Origin: JACQFK01 sp964604905
GTDB taxonomy: Bacteria > Planctomycetota > MHYJ01 > JACPRB01
Direction of reading: 5' to 3'
Length of the DNA stretch: 7,749 nt
NCBI GenBank assembly: GCA_964604905.1
Contig: CAZSCC010000271.1
Span: 1 to 7,749, forward strand
Shown: one piece after another, positions 1 to 5,074 of the stretch
Layout of the letters: the number at the start of each line of letters is the position of its first letter
Numbering within the stretch: the first letter of the stretch is position 1
Program-made: the position numbers and the translations under genes
Notes under the pieces: model-generated
The model's input: the letters and a program-made list of their open reading frames with translations, nothing else
Database searches by the model: none
Told to the model about the DNA's origin: nothing

Positions 1-1005
1 GTGATGACCGTGGGGGGCTGGTTCGACGCCGAGGACCTCTTCGGGGCGCTCAAGGTGTACGACTCGGTCGAGAGGCAGAGCCCGGGCGCTTCGAACGTGC
101 TCGTCATGGGCCCGTGGTACCACGGCCAGTGGGCGGGAGGCGACGGGGACTCGCTCGGCCACGTCCGCTTCGGCTCGAAGACGTCCCTCTTCTACCGGGA
201 GAACATCGAGTTCCCGTTCTTCATGCACCATCTCAAGGGGGCCGCCGATCCGAAGCTCCCCGAGGCGTACGTCTTCGAGACGGGATCGAACAAGTGGCGC
301 GAGTTCGACGCCTGGCCTCCGAAGAACCTGAAGAAGAAGTCATTCTACTTCCACCCGGGCGGGCGGCTTTCGGCCGGGGCGCCGGTGGACGAGGGCGCCT
401 TCGACGAGTACGTCAGCGATCCCGCCAAGCCGGTGCCGTACATCGCGGGGCAGGCCTCCGGCATGACCCGCGAGCACATGGTGGACGACCAGCGGTTCGC
501 GGCGACGCGGACCGACGTGCTGGTCTACCAGACAGAGCCGCTGCAGGAGGACCTGACGGTCGCGGGGGAGGTCGTGCCGAGCCTCCAGGTCTCGACGTCC
601 GGCACGGACTCCGACTGGGTGGTCAAGTTGATCGACGTCTACCCGGAGAGCGCCCCTGACCCTTCGCCGAACCCGTCCGGGATCCGCATGGCCGGGTACC
701 AGCAGCTGCTCCGCGGGGAGTGCTTTCGCGGGCGGTTCCGGAGGAGCTTCGAGTCGCCGGAGCCCTTCACGCCGGGGAAGGTGGAGAAGGTCGAGTACGT
801 GATGCCCGACGTCCTCCACACCTTCCGGCGCGGCCACCGGATCATGGTGCAGGTGCAGAGCTCCTGGTTCCCCCTGGTCGATCGGAATCCGCAGACGTAC
901 GTCGACATCCGAAGCGCGAAGGAAAGCGATTTCCGGAAGGCGACGCAGCGGGTGTACCGGTCGAAGGACGCCCCGTCCGGGGTGGCGCTGCACCTGCTGA
1001 ACTGA
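1..1005 (+). CDS. CocE/NonD-family alpha/beta hydrolase (X-Pro dipeptidyl-peptidase-like), 5' end outside the window
   Basis: This is the C-terminal 334 residues of a serine hydrolase of the CocE/NonD (peptidase S15-like) family, which cleaves acyl esters or amides. Two members of the catalytic triad are visible. The Asp is in GGWFD (residue 9), and the His is in GPWYHG (residue 41), 32 residues later; in cocaine esterase CocE the same pair is 28 apart. The nucleophilic Ser lies further N-terminal, so it is outside the window, and the GTG at position 1 is an internal codon rather than a start. After a lid/linker part (FMHHLKG near 74-80, a WREFDAWPP motif near 98-106) the rest resembles the PepX_C jelly-roll domain, running to the stop at 1003-1005. 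The substrate cannot be told from the sequence. The gene converges on the FHA gene with 4 bp between stops, and there is no room for a dedicated terminator. Family assignment is firm; exact activity is unknown. Confidence 0.88.
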   Translation: MMTVGGWFDAEDLFGALKVYDSVERQSPGASNVLVMGPWYHGQWAGGDGDSLGHVRFGSKTSLFYRENIEFPFFMHHLKGAADPKLPEAYVFETGSNKWREFDAWPPKNLKKKSFYFHPGGRLSAGAPVDEGAFDEYVSDPAKPVPYIAGQASGMTREHMVDDQRFAATRTDVLVYQTEPLQEDLTVAGEVVPSLQVSTSGTDSDWVVKLIDVYPESAPDPSPNPSGIRMAGYQQLLRGECFRGRFRRSFESPEPFTPGKVEKVEYVMPDVLHTFRRGHRIMVQVQSSWFPLVDRNPQTYVDIRSAKESDFRKATQRVYRSKDAPSGVALHLLN

Positions 1006-1009
1006 GCGG

Positions 1010-1588
1010 TTATTCCTTCTTCTTCTTGAACCGGTCGGCCAGCGAGGGGCGCGGCCGGGGAGCGAGGGACGGCTGGGCCTTGGACGCTCCCGGAGCAGGG
1101 GGTTTTGCCGCCGCGGGCTGTGGCGCGGGCGCCGGCTTCGAGGGGGCGGGGACGGTCTTGGGAGGCGGCGGCGCGGGCTTGACGGCAAGCTCGGTCTCGC
1201 GATCGTCGTCCATGAGCTCGATCTTCTCGTCGTCCTCGATTTCGATCTTGATGTCGTCGTCCACGGGGGTGTCGCTTTCCGGGTCGATTCCTTCCACGCC
1301 GTCGTCGATGCTCTTGAGGGTGATCGTGGCGTCGCCGATCCGGATCTCGTCTCCGGCGCCAAGGGTCTGGAAGTCGATCTTCTCGCCGTTCACCTTCGTC
1401 CCGTTGCCCGAGCCGCAGTCGGTGATCTGGTAGGTCCCCCCGATCCGTTCGATCTTGGCGTGCTGTCGCGACGCCTTGATGTTCCGCAGGCTGATGGTGT
1501 TCTGTTTGGAACGCCCGAGGGTGATGACGTCCTGGGAGAGCTCCAAGGTGCGGGACGCGTCCCCCTCCTTCAGGATCAGTATCAGCAT
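1010..1588 (-). CDS. FHA-domain protein with acidic and Pro/Ala-rich tail
   Basis: A 192-residue protein with an N-terminal forkhead-associated domain (about residues 1-93), which in known families binds phosphothreonine peptides. The core motifs are present: LGRS (Arg26), ASRQHAKI (Ser40, His43), SGNGT (60-64) and VNG (66-68). These are the phosphopeptide-contacting positions, so binding is probably retained. After the domain come a strongly acidic stretch (about 94-133), a low-complexity Pro/Ala/Lys segment (about 136-182) and a basic end RFKKKKE. No signal peptide or membrane segment is visible, so it is likely cytoplasmic. The start at 1588 is supported by AGGAGG on the minus strand (1599-1594) five bases upstream. 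It follows the TPR gene and the tRNA in the same direction. No kinase or secretion partner is visible nearby, so its pathway is unknown. The tail could be a flexible linker or a second binding or phosphorylation region. Confidence 0.9.
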   Translation of the reverse strand: MLILILKEGDASRTLELSQDVITLGRSKQNTISLRNIKASRQHAKIERIGGTYQITDCGSGNGTKVNGEKIDFQTLGAGDEIRIGDATITLKSIDDGVEGIDPESDTPVDDDIKIEIEDDEKIELMDDDRETELAVKPAPPPPKTVPAPSKPAPAPQPAAAKPPAPGASKAQPSLAPRPRPSLADRFKKKKE

Positions 1589-1614
1589 GGTCTCCTCCTG
1601 ACTCGAAGCCGGAC

Positions 1615-1644
1615 ACGATACCTCGCGGAGGCGGGGGAGATCAA
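1615..1644 (-). promoter_or_regulatory. Possible sigma-70 promoter for the FHA gene
   Basis: On the minus strand TTGATC (1644-1639) and TATCGT (1620-1615) are separated by 18 bp, each matching 4 of 6 consensus bases. Transcription would begin near 1608, giving a leader of about 20 bases before the ATG at 1588. The match is modest. Read-through from the TPR gene and tRNA is the alternative. Confidence 0.3.
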
Positions 1645-1652
1645 GAAAAGGA

Positions 1653-1730
1653 TGGTCGGGGCGACAGGATTTGAACCTGCGACCTCCTGGTCCCGAACCA
1701 GGCGCTCTAGCCAGACTGAGCCACGCCCCG
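1653..1730 (-). tRNA. tRNA-Pro (anticodon CGG), CCA encoded
   Basis: The minus strand folds into a full cloverleaf. The acceptor stem is seven perfect pairs (CGGGGCG at 1730-1724 with CGCCCCG at 1663-1657), starting with the C1-G72 pair usual for bacterial tRNA-Pro. The D stem is GCTC/GAGC. The anticodon stem CCTGG/CCAGG holds the seven-base loop TTCGGGA, giving anticodon CGG (codon CCG). The variable loop is five bases, and the T arm is GCAGG-TTCAAAT-CCTGT with one G-U pair. The discriminator is A, and the CCA end is encoded at 1655-1653. The gene starts 10 bp after the stop of the TPR gene, so it is either co-transcribed or uses a promoter inside that gene. A pyrimidine-rich run (TCCTTTTCTT) follows the CCA. 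Confidence 0.97.
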
Positions 1731-1740
1731 AGAAGGGTTG

Positions 1741-2403
1741 CTACCGGTCGGCGAGAAGCTTCTTGTAGCGCTTCTCGTTCCGCAGACTATCGAGATCGGG
1801 ATCCTTGCGAAGGTGATCGATCTTGGGAAAGCCCGCCTTGATGGACGTCTCGAGCCAGTCGATGGCCTCTTCCTTCTGGCCCGCGAGCGCGTATCCGCAG
1901 GCGACGTTGTAGGCGGAGGTGAAGCCCACCGACGACTTGGGGAACTGGTAGTAGATCCGCTTGAAGAGGCGGATCGACTTCTTGAAGTCCTTGTCCTCGT
2001 CGTGGAGCTTGAGCGCCGAGGTGAACATCTCCTGAGCTTCTTCTTCGTCGTGCGGGCCGTCCTTCTTGGCTTCCTTACGGATGGGCTCGTCCTCGGCCTC
2101 GCGCTTCGCCTTCGCCAACTCGGCGGCGGTGCGTTCCTTCTCCTCCTCCTGGACGCGGAGCTTCTTCTCGAGCTCCTTCACCTTCGCGTCGCCCTCGAGG
2201 GGCTTCGCGGCGGGCTGCTCCTGGGCGAGCTCCTCGTCGACGATCTTCTCGATCCGCTTGAGGAGGGCCGAACGCTCGGCGGTGAGCCGCTGGCCGACCT
2301 TTTCGAGGATCCGCCTCTTGAGCTCGGCGGGATCGGGCTCCTGCTGCGCGGAGGCGAGGGAGGCCAGGGTCAGGAGGAAGAGAGCGGACAGCCACTTCGA
2401 CAT
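1741..2403 (-). CDS. Secreted coiled-coil/TPR protein of unknown function
   Basis: A 220-residue protein from ATG 2403. A longer reading from 2466 would cross the promoter described separately. GGAG (2414-2411) sits seven bases before this ATG, and the protein then begins with a clear signal peptide: MSKW, a hydrophobic core LSALFLLTLASLASA, and probable cleavage after Ala19. Export to the periplasm or beyond is inferred. Residues 25-115 are highly charged (Lys/Glu/Ala/Arg) and probably form an alpha-helical coiled coil. Residues about 122-220 resemble tetratricopeptide repeats: one unit ending in a YYQFPKS turn, then AYNVACGYALAGQKEEAIDWLETSI (166-188). They finish with the DPDLDSLRNEKRYKKLL motif (201-217) often seen at the end of such repeat proteins. 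TPR domains bind other proteins; no partner is evident here. The specific role is unknown. Confidence 0.85.
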   Translation of the reverse strand: MSKWLSALFLLTLASLASAQQEPDPAELKRRILEKVGQRLTAERSALLKRIEKIVDEELAQEQPAAKPLEGDAKVKELEKKLRVQEEEKERTAAELAKAKREAEDEPIRKEAKKDGPHDEEEAQEMFTSALKLHDEDKDFKKSIRLFKRIYYQFPKSSVGFTSAYNVACGYALAGQKEEAIDWLETSIKAGFPKIDHLRKDPDLDSLRNEKRYKKLLADR

Positions 2404-2437
2404 CGGAAGTCTCCTTGCGGTACGGAGGACGGGCGCG

Positions 2438-2466
2438 ATTGTAGTGGGGGCCCGGAGGGGGGTCAA
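2438..2466 (-). promoter_or_regulatory. Sigma-70 promoter for the TPR gene
   Basis: On the minus strand TTGACC (2466-2461) and TACAAT (2443-2438) are separated by exactly 17 bp, each matching 5 of 6 consensus bases. The start point would be near 2431, giving a leader of about 28 bases carrying the GGAG ribosome-binding site. It probably also drives the tRNA-Pro 10 bp downstream of the TPR gene. Confidence 0.7.
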
Positions 2467-2602
2467 GATAATAGTTTTCAGTATCGACTCATGGCACGAG
2501 AATCTGGTGCAGAAATCGCGCGGACCCGTCGATAAGAACTATGGTTAGCTCCGGGGGACTTCGCAAAGTCTCGGTTCGAGGGGTAGTGAAGGAGGACACT
2601 CT

Positions 2603-2896
2603 ATGGACATCGGAAGCACTTCAGGGGTCGGGGGGGCGGGCCGGATCGAGGGGCCCCAGAACGTCGGAAAGATCAGGCCTCCCGCATCCCTCTCCCAGGC
2701 AGGTTCCGCCGACCAGGTCGACATCTCGTCCACCGCGAAGGTCACGTCCGACGTCCTCGCGTTGCCGGCCGTCCGCACCGAGAAGATCGAGGAAATGAAG
2801 AAGCTGATCCAGTCGGGTCGCTTCGACACGGAGGCCCGCCTGGAGGCCGCGCTCGACGGCTTCCTGGCCGAGAACCGCGACGTCCTGGACGAGTAG
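2603..2896 (+). CDS. flgM: FlgM-like anti-sigma-28 factor
   Basis: A 97-residue protein of the FlgM family, small anti-sigma factors that hold the flagellar sigma factor FliA (sigma-28) inactive until exported through the hook-basal body. The N-terminal 40 residues are Gly/Ser/Pro-rich and look disordered, as in known FlgM. The conserved part begins at DQVDISSTAKV (38-48) and continues through LPAVRTEKIEEMKKLIQSGRFDTEARLEAALDGFL, which matches the sigma-binding helices: 'VDISS.A', 'LP.VR..KI', 'I.SG.F'. The start is supported by AAGGAGG (2589-2595), seven bases before ATG. No other flagellar gene is in the window, so it is an orphan here. It faces the same way as the chaperone operon, 212 bp upstream of groEL1. 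Family assignment rests on the C-terminal motif; it could control another sigma factor of the same type. Confidence 0.82.
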   Translation: MDIGSTSGVGGAGRIEGPQNVGKIRPPASLSQAGSADQVDISSTAKVTSDVLALPAVRTEKIEEMKKLIQSGRFDTEARLEAALDGFLAENRDVLDE

Positions 2897-2911
2897 ACCC
2901 AGGGCGGCCCG

Positions 2912-2935
2912 GTCGCCCCTTCGCCCCCGGGCGAC
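2912..2935 (+). repeat. Perfect inverted repeat after flgM (possible terminator or regulator site)
   Basis: GTCGCCC (2912-2918) and GGGCGAC (2929-2935) form a perfect 7-bp stem with a 10-base loop, starting 16 bp after the flgM stop. A competing pairing, CCTTCG (2918-2923) with CGAAGG (2935-2940), overlaps it. No T-run follows, so it is not a classical intrinsic terminator. It could aid flgM termination, or be a dimeric regulator site centred about 163 bp upstream of the predicted sigma-54 start point. Confidence 0.45.
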
Positions 2936-2942
2936 GAAGGAA

Positions 2943-2975
2943 CTCCTGCCGCCCGGAGACTGCCTCCTGCCACCC
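2943..2975 (+). repeat. Two 12-bp direct repeats 21 bp apart upstream of groEL1
   Basis: CTCCTGCCGCCC (2943-2954) and CTCCTGCCACCC (2964-2975) differ at one base of 12. Their 21-bp spacing is two helical turns, so both would face the same side of the DNA. They lie just before the possible -35 element at 2987 and about 110-145 bp before the predicted sigma-54 start point. A tandem regulator-binding site is inferred; chance in GC-rich DNA is the alternative. Confidence 0.4.
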
Positions 2976-2986
2976 TGGCATTCCCC

Positions 2987-3016
2987 TTGACCTGCCTTGG
3001 GGGACATGCTACTAAT
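2987..3016 (+). promoter_or_regulatory. Possible sigma-70 promoter of the chaperone operon
   Basis: TTGACC (2987-2992) is followed after 18 bp by ACTAAT (3011-3016), within TGCTACTAAT. The -35 matches 5 of 6 bases and the -10 matches 4 of 6, with a TG just upstream. Transcription would start near 3023, giving a leader of about 85 bases that runs through the sigma-54 promoter. The pairing is plausible but weaker than the sigma-54 site. Confidence 0.45.
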
Positions 3017-3060
3017 CTCCCGCCAGCCAAGCACTTAGAGCCGACCTCGGGTGCCCCCTC

Positions 3061-3076
3061 TGGCACGTGAATTGCA
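3061..3076 (+). promoter_or_regulatory. Sigma-54 (RpoN) -24/-12 promoter of groEL1-groES-groEL2
   Basis: TGGCACG-TGAA-TTGCA matches the sigma-54 consensus TGGCACG-N4-TTGCW at every defined position. The invariant GG (3062-3063) and GC (3074-3075) are exactly 12 bp apart. It lies on the coding strand. The start point would be near 3087, giving a leader of about 22 bases that contains the groEL1 ribosome-binding site (GGAG, 3098-3101). It also shows that the GTG at 3067 is not the groEL1 start. Sigma-54 promoters need an enhancer-binding AAA+ activator; none is encoded in the window. GTGCC (3051-3055) and GGCAC (3062-3066) form a short inverted repeat overlapping the -24 element. Confidence 0.75.
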
Positions 3077-3108
3077 CTCAGGCATCAGGACTAATTCGGA
3101 GACTCTCC

Positions 3109-4737
3109 ATGCCCAAGCAGCTCATCTTTGCCGAAGATGCCCGGGACGCCCTGAAGCGCGGGGTCCAGAAAGTCGCTTCCGCAGTCCGGTCGACGCTCGG
3201 GCCGCGCGGGAGGACCGTGGTGATTGACAAGTCCTGGGGCGGTCCCACCGTGACCAAGGACGGCGTCACCGTCTGCGAGGAGGTCGAGCTCAAGGACCCC
3301 TACGAGAACATGGCCGCCAAGATGATCAAGGAGGCGGCCTCGAAGACGAGCGACCAGGCGGGAGACGGGACCACCACCTCCGTCGCTCTTGCGGAGTCCA
3401 TCTTCCTCGAAGGCCTCCGCGTCGTCGTCGCGGGATCGAACCCCATGGCCCTCGCGCGCGGCATCAAGGCCGCCTCCGAGGTCGTGATCGAGGAGCTCAA
3501 GAAGCTCGCCCAGCCCGTCGACGTGAAGGACAAGGACCTCCTCCAGAAGGTCGGCACGCTCGCGGCGGGCGGCGACCGCCTGGTGGGCGAGATGCTCGCC
3601 ACCGCCTTCTCCAAGGTCGGGAAGGAAGGCGCCATCTCCGTGGAAGAGGGGAAGGGGATCCAGAGCGAGATCAAGATCGTCGAGGGCATGCAATTCGACC
3701 GAGGTTTCCTTTCCCCCCACTTCGTCACCAACCAGGGGTCGGTGGAAGCCGTCCTCGAGAACCCCTTCATCTTCCTCTTCGAGGAGAAGCTCTCCCCGGC
3801 GGCGCCGCTGGTCCCGCTCCTCGAGAAGATCGTCGCGGAGAAGCGCCCTCTGGTCGTGATCGCCGAGGACGTGGAGGGCGAGGCCCTGGCGCTCCTGGTG
3901 GTCAACAAGCTCCGCGGCATCCTGCCCTGCTGCGCGATCAAGGCCCCCGGGTACGGCGACCGGCGCAAGGCGATGCTCGAGGATATCGGCATCCTGACGG
4001 GGGCGAAGCCGGTCTTCAAGGACCTGGGCATCGACCTCCCCAAGGCCACGACCGAGATCCTGGGCCGCGCGAAGAAGGTGATCGTCGATGCCGACTACTG
4101 CACGATCCTGGGCGGCGCCGGGGACAAGAAGGCCGTTGAAGGCCGCTGCGCGCAGATCCGCCAGGAACTCGAGGTCAGCGATTCGGACTACGACAAGGAG
4201 AAGCTGACCGAGCGCCTGTCGAAGCTCTCCGGCGGCGTGGCCGTGATCCACGTGGGGGCCGCGACCGAGACCGAACTCAAGGAGAAGAAGAAGCGGACCG
4301 AGGACGCGCTCCACTCCGTCCGCGCCGCCCTCGAGGAGGGCGTGGTGCCGGGCGGCGGCGTGGCGCTACTCCGCGCGGCCAAGGCGATCGGTTCGATGAA
4401 GGTCGAAGGAGACGGGCAGTTCGGCGTGGACATCGTGCGGCGCGCCTGCGAGACGCCGCTCCGCGTGATCGCCGGGAACGCCGGTTACGACCCGTCGCTC
4501 GCGGTCCGGAAGGTCCGCGCGGGCTCGGGCTGGTTCGGCTTCGACGCGGAGTCGGGCGAGTTCAGCGACCTCAAGAAGGCCGGGATCTTCGACCCGGTGA
4601 AGGTGACGCGCCACGCGCTCCAGAACGCGGTGAGCGTCTCGGGTCTTCTTCTGACGGCGGAGGCGATGATCGCGGACATCCCGGAGCCCGAGGTCACGCA
4701 GGCCGGAGAGGGCGAGCCGGGCTATTTCCCCAAGTAA
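3109..4737 (+). CDS. groEL: GroEL chaperonin 1 (divergent paralogue)
   Basis: A 542-residue 60-kDa chaperonin that folds proteins in an ATP-driven double ring. The ATG at 3109 has GGAG seven bases upstream and gives the usual N-terminus. ATP-site residues are intact: Asp51 in TKDGVTV, GDGTTT at 85-90 (Asp86) and Asp399 in RTEDALH, followed by EGVVPGGG. The apical helix GEALALLVVNKLRG, which contacts GroES and substrate in E. coli, is kept. Differences from the E. coli form are His204 where Tyr203 is expected (FLSPHF), six cysteines (56, 274, 275, 331, 347, 447, two adjacent), and an acidic tail ending GEGEPGYFPK instead of Gly-Gly-Met repeats. First gene of the operon, 24 bp before groES. It is probably an active chaperonin with shifted clients or regulation; the specialisation is inference. 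Confidence 0.95.
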   Translation: MPKQLIFAEDARDALKRGVQKVASAVRSTLGPRGRTVVIDKSWGGPTVTKDGVTVCEEVELKDPYENMAAKMIKEAASKTSDQAGDGTTTSVALAESIFLEGLRVVVAGSNPMALARGIKAASEVVIEELKKLAQPVDVKDKDLLQKVGTLAAGGDRLVGEMLATAFSKVGKEGAISVEEGKGIQSEIKIVEGMQFDRGFLSPHFVTNQGSVEAVLENPFIFLFEEKLSPAAPLVPLLEKIVAEKRPLVVIAEDVEGEALALLVVNKLRGILPCCAIKAPGYGDRRKAMLEDIGILTGAKPVFKDLGIDLPKATTEILGRAKKVIVDADYCTILGGAGDKKAVEGRCAQIRQELEVSDSDYDKEKLTERLSKLSGGVAVIHVGAATETELKEKKKRTEDALHSVRAALEEGVVPGGGVALLRAAKAIGSMKVEGDGQFGVDIVRRACETPLRVIAGNAGYDPSLAVRKVRAGSGWFGFDAESGEFSDLKKAGIFDPVKVTRHALQNAVSVSGLLLTAEAMIADIPEPEVTQAGEGEPGYFPK

Positions 4738-4761
4738 TACAGAACTCGAACGGAGGATGAG

Positions 4762-5049
4762 ATGAAGATCAGGCCCCTCAGCGATCATGTCGTGGTCCAG
4801 CCCCTCGAGGCCGAAGACCGGACTCCCGGCGGCATCGTACTTCCCGACACGGCGAAGGAGAAGTCGACGAAGGGAAAGATCATCGCCGCCGGGCAGGGGT
4901 ACCTGCTTCCCAACGGGCGCCTGGTCAAGCTCTCCGTGAAGGAGGGCGACACGGTGCTCTACACGAAGTACGCGGGCTCCGAGGTCAAGGTGGACGGCAA
5001 GGAGCTCAAGATCGTCAAGGAGTCGGAGATCCTGGCGATCCTCGACTGA
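4762..5049 (+). CDS. groES: GroES co-chaperonin (10 kDa)
   Basis: A 95-residue GroES of normal length. It forms the heptameric lid that closes the GroEL cavity. It begins MKIRPLSDHVVV, the usual first strand. The mobile loop (about 16-32) carries the GGIVLP motif, whose Ile-Val-Leu (25-27) docks into the GroEL apical domain. The body continues through EGDTVLY and ends at KESEILAIL, as in the family. GGAGG (4752-4756) lies five bases before the ATG. It sits between two groEL genes with gaps of 24 and 25 bp, each with its own ribosome-binding site, so the three are translated from one message. It is the only groES in the window and may serve both GroELs. Confidence 0.97.
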   Translation: MKIRPLSDHVVVQPLEAEDRTPGGIVLPDTAKEKSTKGKIIAAGQGYLLPNGRLVKLSVKEGDTVLYTKYAGSEVKVDGKELKIVKESEILAILD

Positions 5050-5074
5050 AGCCGAGTCGGATCAAGGAGAAACC

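Noticed and set aside
720..1433. Plus-strand Ser/Gly-rich open frame across the hydrolase 3' end and the FHA gene
   Set aside because: It overlaps two well-supported genes and has no family motif.
2505..2520. TGGTGCAGAAATCGCG, a possible second sigma-54 site before flgM
   Set aside because: GG and GC are correctly spaced, but only 7 of 12 consensus bases match; this is common by chance in GC-rich DNA.
2528..2535. GTCGATAA resembling the sigma-28 -10 (GCCGATAA) upstream of flgM
   Set aside because: Seven of eight bases match, but no TAAA-like -35 lies at the required 15-bp spacing, so it is not supported as a promoter.
2976..2991. TGGCATTCCCCTTGAC as another sigma-54 site
   Set aside because: The essential GC at -12 is GA, and the segment overlaps a better -35 element (TTGACC).
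3031..3079. Possible CIRCE (HrcA operator) before groEL1: GCAC at 3031 with GTGC at 3051, and GCACTC at 3074
   Set aside because: The spacing (16 bases between cores instead of 13) and flanks do not match TTAGCACTC-N9-GAGTGCTAA, and GCACTC at 3074 has no GAGTGC partner downstream. It is part of the sigma-54 site instead.
3067..3108. GTG 3067 as the groEL1 start
   Set aside because: It lies inside the sigma-54 promoter, has no ribosome-binding site and adds 14 residues not typical of GroEL; ATG 3109 has GGAG at seven bases.
3091..4314. Long minus-strand open frame opposite groEL1
   Set aside because: It is the antisense shadow of groEL1, with compositional bias and no recognisable domain.
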